Positions 10,760-21,554 of a DNA stretch of 64,000 nucleotides are shown here, piece after piece; the first letter of the stretch is position 1; each line of letters starts with the position of its first letter. Position numbers and translations under genes: made by a program. The DNA comes from Azolla caroliniana (Eukaryota > Polypodiophyta), in the NCBI GenBank assembly GCA_043228905.1, contig JBHGNT010000018.1, positions 6,882,001 through 6,946,000 of the forward strand. The letters are read 5' to 3'. The notes under the pieces are model-generated. The model did not search any database. It was given only the letters and a program-made list of their open reading frames with translations, and was not told the origin of the DNA.

Positions 10760-10888
10760 ATTCCTTCTCTCAAAGTTCGACACCTCTCATAGTACTAATC
10801 CTTCTCTGTCTTAGTACTATTCCCCAACAATAGTACTAATCCTTCTTTTAGTACTAATTCCTTCTCTGCCTTAATAGAGTTCCTGACA
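10416..10888 (+). repeat. chromovirus 3' LTR
   Basis: 473 bp. By eye it is identical to the 5' LTR except for 8 extra bases in the CT run (from about 10710). Followed by the CCCTC duplication at 10889-10893. Confidence 0.95.
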
Positions 10889-10893
10889 CCCTC

Positions 10894-13660
10894 ATGAAGA
10901 CATGTAAGCAAACATTTGTTGGATTTGGTACATATAGATGTATGGGGACCAACAAAAAATGCATCAATTGGTGGCTGTAGGTTTTATGTAACATTTTATT
11001 GATGATTGAGTCTCAAGGAAAACATGGGTTTACTTCATGAAAGAGAAAAGTGAAGTATTTGATTGCTTTCGTAAGTTTAAAAGTAGACTAGAACTAGAAT
11101 AAAATGTTTAAGATCTGATGGAGGAGGGAAATACTTCTCAAATGAATTTTCTAATTTTCTATGCAATCAAGAAATAAGGAGACAATTCACATGTAGATAT
11201 ACTCCACAACAAAATGGAGTGGCTTAGAGAAAAACAAAACTTTGGTGAACATAGCAAGAGCCCTGATGACTGAAAAAAGTATGCCATTGTATTACTGGGC
11301 AGAAGCTGTAAACACAACAAACTTTATTCTAAATAGATGTATAACATATGGAGTACATGAAGTAACTCCTGAAGAATGCTTCTATGGAAGGAAACCTAGT
11401 TTAGGACACTTAAAAGTGTTTGGATGCCTTGCCTATGTTCATGTACCTAATGTAGTAAGAAGTAAGCTTGATTCAAAGCTGAAAAATGTGTTCTTGTTGG
11501 ATATTCAGAGGAGCAAAAAGGGTACAAATGCTATAACCCTTTGACAAAAAAGATTGTGGTAAGCTGTGATGTAATATTTGATAAGTTGGGCAGTTGGTAT
11601 AGCCCAAAACAAAAAGAAATTGATGAAGACAATGAAAATGAAGACACGGGTGAATTTAAAAATGGAAGAGATTGCCATGGAAATGGAAACAATGTTGGAC
11701 AACAAAGTTCAACATTAATAGAATGTACTGGACCATCTGAAAAATCTGGTAGTAAATCTGAATCAAATGGTTAGAGTGGAAAGAATGCACGACAAAAAAT
11801 ATATGATGATAAAAAGGGAAAACAGAAGATGGCAGAATATGAAATGTTTGATGAAGGATCTAGAAACATTGAAGATGTAGATTCAGATACATCATTGGAC
11901 GATGAGGTGGGTATACGAGCCTTGAAAACTCCTAGTATTGAGAAGGCAATGAAAGATACAAATTAGAAACTGAGAAGATCAAATAGAGAGAAAAAGACAG
12001 TTGAAAGATTTGGTTATGATACATACATGGCTAGGCATCATGCATATATGTCTAAAGTGGTACAGATTCTTGACCCAAATAGTTTTGATAAAACAAAATC
12101 TTATAAGAAATAGGTGAATGCAATGCAAGATGAAATAGATGCATTGGTTGAAAATAAAACATGGGATTTAGTAAAGTTACCAAAAGGAAAAAATGTTGTA
12201 GGTTGCAAATGGGTCTACAAAACAAAGCATGATTCCAATGGGAATGTAAGTAGACATAAAACAAGACTTGTGGCAAAGGGATATGCCCAGATGTAAGGAA
12301 TTGATTATGATGAAACATTTGCACCGGTTGCAAAAATGGCAACCTTGAGGACACTACTTGTTGCAAGTGTAGCCAAAAGATGGGTTCTGCACCATATGGA
12401 TGTAAAAAATGCTTTTTTACATGGTAACTTAGAAGAGGAAGTATACATGTGCCAACCACCATGATTGGAAGATAAGAAGCATCCAAAATATGTTTGTAAG
12501 CTGAAAAAGGCTCTCTATGGACTGAAACAAGCACCTAGAGCATGGCACAAGGAACTTTCAGAATCTCTGAAAGAGAATTGCCTTCAAAATATCAAAAGCT
12601 TATCCATCATTGTATGTAAAGAAGATGAATGATTGCATAGTTGTGATTTTGATTTATGGAGATGATTTAACCATCAGAGGTGATTCTATGGAAGAAATTA
12701 ATAAGTTGAAGAAAAATTTGGAAATGCAATTTTATATGAAGGATTTGGGAGAGTTGAGATACTTTCTTGGTATTGAGATGATCAGATCTGAAAGTGGTAT
12801 ATATATGTTGCAAAAACAGTATGCAACAACTATGTTGAAGAAGTATGCTATGCTTGGATGCAAACCTATTGATGTACCACTGAATAAGAATTGCAAACTG
12901 AGGGCTGATTTGGGAGCCAAAATAGAAGATGTAAACATGTACAGGTCTATGGTGGGAAGCCTCATATATTTGACTATAACAAGACTTGATTTGAGTTATG
13001 TTGTTGGATTAGTCAGCTAGTTTATGCAATAGCCAACAAAGCCACACATGGACTACATTAGAAGAATCTTGAGGTATGTAAAAGCTACTTAGAACTATGG
13101 ATTGTTTTACAGGGTTAATCTGGACATAAATCTAGAAGGATATATAGATGTTGATTGGGTTGGAAGCCAAACTGATAGAAGATCCACAAGTGGATATATG
13201 TTTACATTGGGAAGTGCAACTATTTCATGGAGTAGCAAGAAACAAGCTACTGTTGCATTATCAAGTACGAAGCTGAATATAGAGGAGCTTCAATAGCTAC
13301 TTGAGAAGAAGTATGGATTAGAAGATTGCTTGCTAATTTGGGTGAGTATATAGATGGTGCGGTCACAATTTGGTGTGACAATATGAGTAGCATTCAGCTC
13401 GCAAAAAACCCAATGTTCCATGCAAGAACAAAGCACATTGAAGTGCATTATCACTTTGTTAGAGAGAAAGTGATTGATGGAAAAGTGGATCTGTTGTATG
13501 TAAACACAAATCAACAAGTTGGTGACATTCTTACGAAGGGACTAAGTGTGGAAAAACATATACAGTTTAGGGACATGATGGGAGTTATAACCATTGGTAT
13601 GATAGTTGAAAAGCATGAAGGAAAGAAGACTGAAGATGATCTCAAGAAAGGATAAGTTGA
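10894..13660 (+). pseudogene. C1 integrase, reverse transcriptase and RNase H
   Basis: Resumes the C1 polyprotein after the chromovirus. Integrase readings include LLDLVHIDVWGPTKNA, then YTPQQNGVA, and from 11242 NIARALMTEKSMPLYYWAEAV. The RT part includes CKWVYKTKHDSNGN (about 12200), [18 protein letters not shown] and the YGDD box in IYGDDLTI (12654). RNase H has DVDWVGSQTDRRSTSGYMF and, from 13326, NPMFHARTKHIEVHYHFVREK. At least ten stops or shifts break it into five stretches. Copia order (integrase before RT) is clear. Confidence 0.9.
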
Positions 13661-13673
13661 GCTTGAGGGGGAG
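13661..13673 (+). other. C1 polypurine tract
   Basis: GCTTGAGGGGGAG directly before the 3' LTR. The same tract precedes the LTRs of C3 and C4. Confidence 0.88.
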
Positions 13674-14035
13674 TGTTGAGAAACAAGCTCAACAAAAGCA
13701 TATGATGCATATTGGTAAGTGAGATCTCCTATAGTAGCTATTGGGAAATTAGCTACTATTAGGCATATAGGCAAAACAACTATTTAGCTACTCACAACTA
13801 ATTAGCTGCATATGTAAGTCATTTATAACTTTGGTAAAAATGTAGTAATGAGTGTAGTTGTAAGAGGAGAAGAAAACTGACGAGAGAGCATTTCTCTACG
13901 TGTAATGAAATAGAAGCTTTTGGGTTGCTACAGAGGTAAGTCTCCTTCCCCCTTCCTTTTCTATCTTGAGCACACCAAATGATCCAGCACATCCCGATCC
14001 GTTGTGCATTAAGAAGAGTCGGAGCCTTCATAACA
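13674..14035 (+). repeat. C1 3' LTR
   Basis: 362 bp, TGTTGAG...CATAACA, preceded by the PPT and followed by the CTCCG duplication. It keeps the empty site of the solo LTR found in the 5' LTR. Confidence 0.93.
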
Positions 14036-14040
14036 CTCCG

Positions 14041-15264
14041 GATATGACTAGTTCCAGCTAGCCATGGAGACTAGGAATATCACGATGATGCGAACCCCTC
14101 TCGGCCTAGTTCAGATGTGTACCCAACCGCAAGGAGGAACCAACTCGGTGGCGGACATGGTGAATGCAATGAACAAGGTTTTGTGGGACTGCATCCCTGA
14201 CATCACTATGCCTTTCTTGGATGACATCCCGATCAAGGGATGTCCGAAGGAAGCGAAGGATGAATCGATCGGGCCGGAGGTTTGTCGTGGACCACATCTT
14301 CGATTGTGAGAAGATATTGTAGAGGCTTGAGGGCGCTCGACTTACCTTCTCTAGGGAGAAGTTGGTTTTCGGACAATCTGAGATCCTAGTAGTGGGGCAC
14401 CTGTGTGGACCATACGACCGGAAACCGTCTCCGGCGAAAGTAGAGGCAATCTTCGCGATGAAGGAGGAATGCGGGTCTGTCACAAAAGTCTGGCGATTCC
14501 TAGGAACATGCGCCTTCCATCACATTTGGATCCCACACTACGCGCACCTTGTCAAGCTACTCTATGAGTTGCTGAAGAAGGGTAGGAAGTTCGAATGGGG
14601 CGTAGAGCACACAGAGGCTGTCCGGAAACTAAAGGAGAGGTTGACGAGAGCACTGGCTCTCCGAAAACTGAAGGAGAGGATGACGGGAGCACCGACTCTC
14701 CGGAAAGCGGTATACAAGGCCGGTACTCCGGTTTACGTAACGGTGGGTACGAGTCTGACCAGAATTGGGTGGGTGGTTAATCATGAAGACGACGACTGCA
14801 CACGCTTCCCCATCCAGTTGGTGTGAAGGTGCTGAGCGAGCGGCAATGAGGATACGCCCAGGTTAAATGTGAAATCTGGGGTATCGTTTCGGCGATCAAG
14901 GCCGATAAAGATTACTTGATTGGGACGGAGGTAATAATTGAGACAGACTGCCTACCAATCCTTGGTATGGTTTCCAGATGCATGACTCCGGACCTGACAA
15001 TGCTCAGGTGGATCGCCTACATCAAGTCCCCAAATTCGGAGATACAACACATCTCCGAAAAGGACAACACCATGGCCGATAGGCTCTCAAGAGCACGGTT
15101 TGAGAATGAAGACGACATGGTGTCGGTAGACGAAGAGGTCGGCGTGGACTTCTTTGAGTCGGCTCGGATGTCGGCAAACAAGCGGATCGCTCCAGCCTTG
15201 TATGAGTTCAACGAGGACGACTACGATGGGGAGTGGCTTCTGATCGGAAGATTCCTGAGCACGA
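14041..15264 (+). pseudogene. gypsy G1 pol: RT and RNase H
   Basis: Directly continues the frame broken at 2263: MRTPLGLVQMCTQPQGGTNS, then the catalytic box FLDDIPIKGCP (14214), then LVVGHLCGPYDRKPSPAKV. RNase H-like part: PVYVTVGTSLTRIGWVV, ETDCLPILGMVS, ISEKDNTMADRLSRARFE. The RT box reads FLDD instead of the usual YLDD/YVDD. Stops at 14050, about 14307 and 14824 break the frame. Cut at 15265 by the G2 LTR; integrase is absent. Confidence 0.85.
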
Positions 15265-16135
15265 TGTCGTGATGTTTCTAACACAGTGTGAAACCACCCT
15301 CGAAAAGAAGTAAAATAATAGTTCAAATAAACTAGTATTGTGAAGTCAACTTTATTGGTAGCAAAAATACTTTTTCATTTGCCAAAGATAATTTTTTATT
15401 AATAAAAAGTCAAAGGATTGAACCTTACTATAAATAATGATGAATATTAAGTTAGAGGTAGTTTTCAAAAGTAGAGAAAAAGATGGGGAGAGAAAAGAAA
15501 AAAGAAGAAGCACGCGTGGATATGAGGAGCACAATAGAGAAAAAAGCTCATAATTTCCCTGTAAGATGTCCAAATTAGAAAAGAAAAGATGTATAAGAAA
15601 GCTAACCCAAAGATCTTTCCAAAAATATATTGTATGTGAAATTTGGGGCCAAAAAACAGAAATAGTGAAGAAAAGAAAAGTAGACTCATATAGACAAGCG
15701 TTTGTTTAAGGGGAAAAGGCAAGCAGTCCTAAACCTATAAATAAGAGCCTATTCTAGTGAAGAAGGGGGGGGGGGGGGGGGGGGAAGGAAGGCGGAAGCT
15801 CTACTCAATTGGAAAGCGGAAGAAGAAGGAGCAACAATATCAAGATGCATCATCAACAAAGAAAATCCATCTATATTCCACTCTCTTCTTTTCTCTACCT
15901 TGCTTCCCCCATTCCTTTATAAACAATCCTTCATATTCACATCCAACTCGTTGTAACATGATTCTTATATTATAAAAGAATCTATTATTTTGCAATAAAC
16001 TAATGTTTTGTTTCACCTATGTGTCTTATGTGTAAATCTTGATTGTGTTGTGCATGTGAGCTCTAATTCCTTCCGGTCCATAACACCGGCTGTTCCGTCT
16101 CACGATCCATACATAGTGACAGATTTTTCACGACA
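15265..16135 (+). repeat. gypsy G2 5' LTR
   Basis: 871 bp with perfect 8-bp terminal inverted repeat TGTCGTGA...TCACGACA. Carries a TATA-like CTATAAATAAG (about 15736) followed by an 18-base G run (15767-15784). The 3' end block (CGGTCCATAACACCGGCTG, then CATAGTGACAG) matches the solo LTR end at 43289-43355. A gag ORF follows. Confidence 0.85.
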
Positions 16136-16205
16136 GAATAAAGTGGTGAACCTGACGTGAAGAGGAGGTAGGAAGGATCAAGTGCTTGAAATAGAAGGTT
16201 AGAGG

Positions 16206-16991
16206 ATGGCTTCTTCGACAAATACCCAAGCTGACGAAGTGGCAAAGTTAGTGGCTATTGTCGAGCATATGATGAGAGCTCGAGATAATGATGCAAGTTT
16301 AGACAAGGCCATCGACCAAACCATTGAGATAGCGGGCCAATATGGTGGAAGAAACATCACAGATTTTCTCGCTACATACCAGACGGAGATGCAACAACGT
16401 GATGTCATCGAAGAGAAGCAAATATCAAGCTTCAAGCGTGTCGTAACAATTGGGTTACAAGGCCGTATAAGGGAGATTCAAGCCGCCCAAACAACATAGG
16501 TGCAATATGAAAGGGCGCTTTTGGCTGAATATATGCTTGAAGATGCGTTGAGGATGACTCATCATACGTTGATGAAGTGGATCGAGAAGAAGGGGAAGAA
16601 CATGAACACATCGAGAGTGTACACCGAATTTGACCAAATGTACAACCATCTCCCGAGAACCGACCAAACACTTCTCGAAGGAGATAAACTTTTGTACTTC
16701 TTAAAGGCGGTGGATGCAAAAGAGAGATGAGAACTAGGTAGTCTATTAGAGGACGAAGCACAACCCAATGCTCTCATAATGGATTGGGTTTTGGTAAGAA
16801 GAGCATGTGATTGATTCGACAAGCATCGTCGATGGCTAGATGATTCCGACATGGCGGGCCCGGTATTCCAAAGAAGGAAGGCTCCGATAACAACTGAGAT
16901 GACAAAGCAAAGCAAGCCGACCGAAAGAGCGATGGAGAACTCTGTCATTGAAGAGTTGGCACGAAAATTCGAAGCGGTTTCATTAGCTAAT
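16206..16991 (+). pseudogene. gypsy G2 gag, 3'-truncated
   Basis: Starts MASSTNTQADEVAKL. It contains an alpha-helical segment GGRNITDFLATYQTEMQQRD and VTIGLQGRIREIQ, homologous to the G4 gag at 46410 (GKDVSQYLRDYKAKMLQFG, VTTDGLQGSIHGI). Stops at 16498 and 16728 break it, but the same frame stays readable to about 16990. No zinc knuckle is reached. It probably belongs to the same lineage as the G1 pol because both are linked to TGTCGTGA-type LTRs; that link is inference. Confidence 0.75.
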
Positions 16992-17055
16992 TGTAGAGAA
17001 TAGACGCGGAATATTGCTCGGCCACAACCGAGTCTTGAACAACTTCACTCAGAAT
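16992..17055 (-). repeat. copia LTR fragment (C6 family)
   Basis: TGTAGAGAATAGACGCGG and the CACAACCGAGTCTTGAAC block match, in reverse, the 3' end of the C6 LTR (59740-59798). The LTR is cut at 17056. Confidence 0.6.
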
Positions 17056-17640
17056 TGTTGATGGGTGGGGGGTGGAGCCTAGAAGAGCTCCACCCCCCTC
17101 CCAAGGGGTTAAGTGAGAAGAAACTAGAGAGAGAGAGACAAAACAATTTTGAGAGGAAAACTTGTATATTTATTCATGTCCCCTATGGTGGGGTTATATA
17201 GGTACATTCCATGAGGGTTACAAATCAAGAACATACAATGAGGCTTGTAGATTAGTTATATAACCTTCTAACAACCTACCCATTATACATATTAATATAC
17301 TCACACTTATGTGCACATTTGCACATACACTTACACATGACTTTTAATACAATGACTTCACACTTATCTATCCACGTACCAACACACTTGTACTCTCATA
17401 CACTTTCAATCCCACGGATAACATATATGGCATGCCCGTGGGACAGCAGTGCCTTGCATAGGTGAACCCACATGCCTTCAATAAACACAAACATCGGTCT
17501 TTGGACCGGAACTTACGACTGGAACTCCCTCGGTCTTCTCCTATTGCATTGGTCGAAACTCCATCGACCAGGACACGCGTAACATGAACACAAACTCAAT
17601 GACACGAACCTCTTGTTCGATCGGAACATCCGCGAACATA
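17056..17640 (-). repeat. LTR-like sequence with terminal hairpin
   Basis: Starts TGTTGATGGG. A 12-bp perfect stem, GGGGGGTGGAGC (17067-17078) with GCTCCACCCCCC (17087-17098), has an 8-nt loop. On the minus strand a TATA box CTATATAACC lies near 17200 with the hairpin downstream, as expected for a minus-strand LTR ending at 17056. The other end is not clear, and I recognise no coding in 17460-17640. Confidence 0.45.
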
Positions 17641-18118
17641 GAACTGCGGTACTCTCTTTTTCGGTCTCGAAATGATATTGTGTATGTATTTTTTTCTTTT
17701 GTTTTTTTTTGGTGTGAGTTGTGAGTTTACAAAATTTTAAGATCTGCCCTTGAGATTTTTGAAATTCTGTTTGATGCCCTTGAGGTTTTTGAAACTCTCC
17801 ATTTGCCCTCCAATTTTTGAAATTTGGATTATGCCCTCATGCTTCACAAATTCAGCAAATGCCCTTATCATTTTTTAAGATTGTCTCTTTTTGTCCTTCG
17901 TTTATGTTTTTTTATTTTTTATTTTCTGTCTGTAGTCATCTCCTATTTGTGTTTGGGTATGTCCATGCTTGCTTCCTCTCCTCTCTTGTTTCTCGTCCAC
18001 TTCTTCTGCTGCATTTCAGTTCTCCTCTTTTTCTTCAGTCCTCTCCTCTATTATTATTTTTCTCTTTCTTCTTTCGTCTTCTTTCCATTGTCCAGTCCAC
18101 TACTGGCCACCACTCGGC
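17641..18118. repeat. T-rich region with about 30-bp imperfect tandem repeats
   Basis: From about 17748 to 17880 a unit of the form GCCCTTGAGRTTTTTGAAAYTCT is repeated four to five times with divergence. The remainder is T/C-rich with no convincing ORF. The last 30 bp (CACTACTGGCCACCACTCGGC) are the left edge of the minisatellite continued at 24403, split by C2. Confidence 0.55.
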
Positions 18119-18123
18119 TGCTA

Positions 18124-18452
18124 TGTAAGAAAAGTTCAGAAGATAATGGGCTGGATTGACAACAGAGAACAAGAGAGAGTTTTCCAGAATGAAGAACAAG
18201 GTAAGATCTTATATTAAAACAGGTGTATTGCAAATTATGTAAGAACCTACAGAAAACTCTAGATGTAGTACCACACACATCTCTAAACAATACTTTCATC
18301 CATATATATATACAAAGAAGTAACAACTAGCCGTTACTTCTTTGTAACTGTTGTTTTGTCTTTTTTCCTTATTGTCTTTTGTAACTCATGTTTTTTCTTT
18401 ATCCTCATAACTCATGTCTTATCATTTGTGGTGTAAACAGGTAATATTAACA
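18124..18452 (-). repeat. C2 3' LTR
   Basis: 329 bp, TGTAAGAAAAG...ATTAACA on the + strand. Includes a perfect 13-bp inverted repeat ACAAAGAAGTAAC/GTTACTTCTTTGT (18312-18345) next to a TATATATATA box in the element's sense. Confidence 0.92.
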
Positions 18453-18479
18453 CCCCCCCGTAGCTGTGACACCACCAAC

Positions 18480-20795
18480 TCATCTATTTGGATGAATACT
18501 TAATCCAATATGGTGGCAGCAACTCCAATGTTTTGCGTTGGGTACTGGCTTGGTAAGAAAATCAACCCACATAGTTTGTGTTGAAGTATGTCCAATCGAG
18601 AGGTTAGATTCTTCAAGAAGTTCTGAGATGAAGTGATGTCGTGCACAGATATGCTTGTTCTGCTCTGTGATCTTGGGGTCCTTAGTAATTTTGATGCAGG
18701 ATTGGTTGTCACACCATAACTTGAATTCAGAAATTTTGAGGATGGCAAGTTCATCAATGATGGACTTCAACCATAATCCTTCCTTAGTAGTGAGAGTAGC
18801 TGCTATATATTCTGCTTCAGTGGAAGAGAGGGCGACAGTAGCTTGTTTCTTTGTTCGCCATGAAATGGCACCACTTGCAAATAGGAATACATAACCAGAG
18901 GTGGATCGAGAGGTATCCCTGTCCCCCCCCCAATCTGCATCCGTCCAACCATGTAGTGGTGTTGATAGCCAGCCTTGGATATTTGAATGTTGGGCTTTAG
19001 AGTATGATGTGTAAGTAAGTGTCATATCCCTTGTGTACTTTAGATACCGTAATACTCTTTTAAGTGCTTTCCAATGGTTAACTCCTGGATTCTCCATGAA
19101 TCTTGATAGGTATCTAGTGGCAAAAGATAAGTCAGGTCGGGTGCAGCTAACGAGGTATTGAATGCTCCCCAACACTTGGCGATACGGGATATTCTTCATA
19201 AAGTAAGTTTCTTCAGTTTTATGTGGTGAATCTTCAGATGATAATTTGCATGGTACTGTGAGGGGAGTGGAGATTGGAGAACACTCAAACATATCAAACT
19301 TGGTTAGTATATTATCAACAAAGTTTTCTTGTGATAGGGAGAGTGTACCTAGAGTTCGATTCCTTTTTACATGAATCCCAAGAAAATGTTCTAGTGGCCC
19401 AAGATGTTTGATAGGGAATTGTTGTCGTAACTCAGCAATAAATTCCATTACCAAGTCTTCCGATGTCCCAGCAGTAGGTAAATCATCTACATAGACTCCC
19501 AAGAGTAAGAATTCTATTCTTGTTTTCCTTATATATATATTAGGTTCTGATTGAAGTTGTTGAAATTTGATTGATAAGAGGAACCTATGAAACTTGGCAT
19601 ACCATTGTCTAGGGGATTGTTTTAGGCCATATAAAGGTTTGTTAAGTTTACACACATACTTAGGGTCTATATTATTATCTAACATTTGGGGTTGTTCCAT
19701 ATATATATCTTCTTCTAAATCACCATGTAAAAACGTTGTTTCAACATCAACATGATGAAGTTCAAGATTTAAATATGTCGTAATGGCAATAATCAATCGA
19801 AGTGCAGTGATCTTTAGAGTGGGTGAAAAAGTTTCATGGTAGTCCACACCTGGTATTTGTGAGAATCCTCGAGCTACTAATCTCGCTTTGAACCTCACGG
19901 GAGTACCTAGGGCATCATATTTCTTTGTAAAAAGCCACTTACAAGTGATGACATTGGCGTGACAAGGCCACGATACTAATGTCCATGTGTGATTCTTTTG
20001 GAGTGCTGAGAATTCAGATTTAATTGCCGCAACCCAATTGTCTTTTTCTTTACTTTTTAATGCTTGCTTGAAGGTGAGAATTGGAGTTGTGTCATAGTTG
20101 TCTCCTTCGATGATGGCTGCAAAGATGGATATGTCGGACTCCGTCTCTATTGCGAAGTGACATGTGGAATTTTCAAGCATCTCGTCCTTAGTTGCATCAT
20201 AGATATCACTAAGTAACCTTACCTTAGTCTTTTTAGCCCTAATTTCTTTGTCTTTTAAGGTTGTTTTGGAGAGGTTGCAGGTTTTTAGGCGGTCGAGATC
20301 CATATTCTCAGATTTGGAGCTTTGTTTTCTTGCAGTCATGGAGGATGCACAGGGTTGGATGTGGTCGCCACTCGTATGCTCAGGTTCAAGGCTTCGAGTA
20401 ATATATTGTGCAGTGGATTGATTGTTGCTTTTGAGGCTCCGGTCATACACTTGTTCACCTTCGGGGCTTTGAGCATCAGATTGGCGGAAAAATTGACTAC
20501 CAATTTTGAGATTTTGAGGATACTCTGAGGTGTAAGGTTGTAGGTGACCTAAACTTGTATGTTCAGATTCACAATTTCGACATTCGGATGTTGAAGAAGA
20601 GCTGTTGGGTTGTTGGCAGTGCATTAGCACATCCTCAGGTTCGAGACTTCGAGTGGCTGATTTGGTAATCATAGGCTTGGTGGCGGTCTTCGCAGCAGAG
20701 ATTGCCAACCCCTCATCTTGAGTGGTTAAGATCTGAGAATGAGGTAATTGGTTGAGTTTCTCTCCTCTGTTTTTTGTTGCATTAGTTGTTGGCGC
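18480..20795 (-). pseudogene. C2 reverse transcriptase and RNase H
   Basis: A long open frame reads from the solo LTR to a stop at 18480. [61 protein letters not shown], catalytic box VYVDDLP. RNase H: GWTDADWGGDRDTSRSTSGY, ATVALSSTEAEYIAATL, LWCDNQSCIKI. About 750 codons without a stop. It is separated from the integrase by the inserted solo LTR, so it cannot be made as the normal polyprotein. An acidic, Ser-rich linker precedes the RT. Confidence 0.92.
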
Positions 20796-21554
20796 TGTCG
20801 GGAACTCAACGCTCCTTATACGCAACGCTCGGCCTCAACCGAGCTTAGAATCATACACAGAGAACGGGAAATGAAGAACGACACAATGGAAGAGAGGAGT
20901 ACGTAGGATGTTTAACGTGGAAAACCCCAAACTAGGGGAAAAACCACGGCAGCCCACAGGCTGCAAACTATCACTAGGTTAGTATGTACAATAGTGAGTT
21001 CACGGAGGCAACAACCTCGTGCTCACAATCTTCGCCACAGGCGGCGGTTACAATAGAGGCAACGACCTCTTTCTCTCTCTCTCTCTGTACACTGTTATGC
21101 GCTCTAATCTCACATAGACAAGAAATAATAACAACAACAACAACATCTAAAAGTTTGCCCTAAGTCATATTTATACTAATATAACCTCGATGGGCTCTCA
21201 GAAACATATTTACAAATATGTCTCTTCGTCCGGTGAGCATTCCTCACCGGGTCAGCACCATCCGGCTCTCCGTAGCCGGGTACTTCTCATCCGGTTCTCA
21301 CCGGGTCTGCACCATCCGGCTCTCCGTAGCCGGGTACTCCTCATCCGGATCTCACCGGGTCTGCACCATCCAGCTCTCCGTAGCCAGGTACTCCTCATCC
21401 AGTTCTCACCGGGTCTGCGTCATCCGGCTCTCCGTAGCCAGGTACTCCTCATCCGGTTCTCACCGGGTCTGTGTCATTCGGCTCTCCGTAGCCGGGTACT
21501 CCTCATCCGGTTCTCATCGGGTCTGCACCATCCAGAGGAACCTGTCTCGCAACA
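20796..21554 (-). repeat. solo copia LTR (C6 family) inside C2 pol
   Basis: 759 bp. On the minus strand it runs TGTTGCGAGACAGG...GTTCCCGACA. It is flanked by GGCGC (20791-20795) and AGCGC (21555-21559), a 5-bp duplication with one mismatch. The body matches the C6 LTR (59215-59798), including the GTGGGCT and GGGGTTTTCCAC blocks. It contains a 54-bp tandem repeat. Confidence 0.85.
21255..21530. repeat. 54-bp minisatellite in the solo LTR
   Basis: Five units with the core TCCGGCTCTCCGTAGCC start at 21261, 21315, 21369, 21423 and 21477, a constant 54-bp step. The C6 LTR copy at 59225-59320 has only a short CCGGTGAGAACCGG-type version. Confidence 0.88.

Larger units (their letters stand above)
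5117..10888 (+). mobile_element. Ty3/gypsy chromovirus of Tf1/sushi (Tcn1-like) type, nearly intact
   Basis: 5772 bp: LTR 5117-5581, self-primer site, gag, pol with protease-RT-RNase H-integrase-chromodomain, PPT, LTR 10416-10888. The perfect 5-bp duplication CCCTC (5112-5116 and 10889-10893) lies inside C1. By eye the two LTRs differ only in the number of CT dinucleotides, so the insertion is very recent. RNase H/integrase wording such as LNRRQARWAHFLTRFDFKI and YEIHDKELLAIVDSF is typical of fungal and vertebrate Tf1/sushi elements rather than the common plant Tekay/CRM/Reina types. Only one nonsense codon is seen in pol. Confidence 0.93.
2264..14035 (+). mobile_element. Ty1/copia element C1, complete but degenerate, host of a chromovirus
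   Basis: The element has LTR (2264-3434), PBS, gag, protease, integrase, RT and RNase H remnants, PPT and LTR (13674-14035), flanked by a perfect 5-bp duplication. About 5.8 kb of its length is a nested gypsy element (5117-10888) and 0.8 kb a nested solo LTR (2434-3217), so C1 itself was about 5.2 kb. Its frames carry many TAG/TAA stops and shifts. The codons are AT-rich, unlike the GC-richer G1 around it. It is old relative to the chromovirus inside it and younger than G1. Confidence 0.93.

Noticed and set aside
5117-10888. Endogenous plant pararetrovirus (caulimovirid)
   Set aside because: LTRs, an integrase and a chromodomain are present; no movement protein or caulimovirid coat is seen.
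21255-21530. Possible CRISPR array (regular repeats)
   Set aside because: There are no unique spacers; the 54-bp units are directly tandem and lie inside an LTR in plant DNA.
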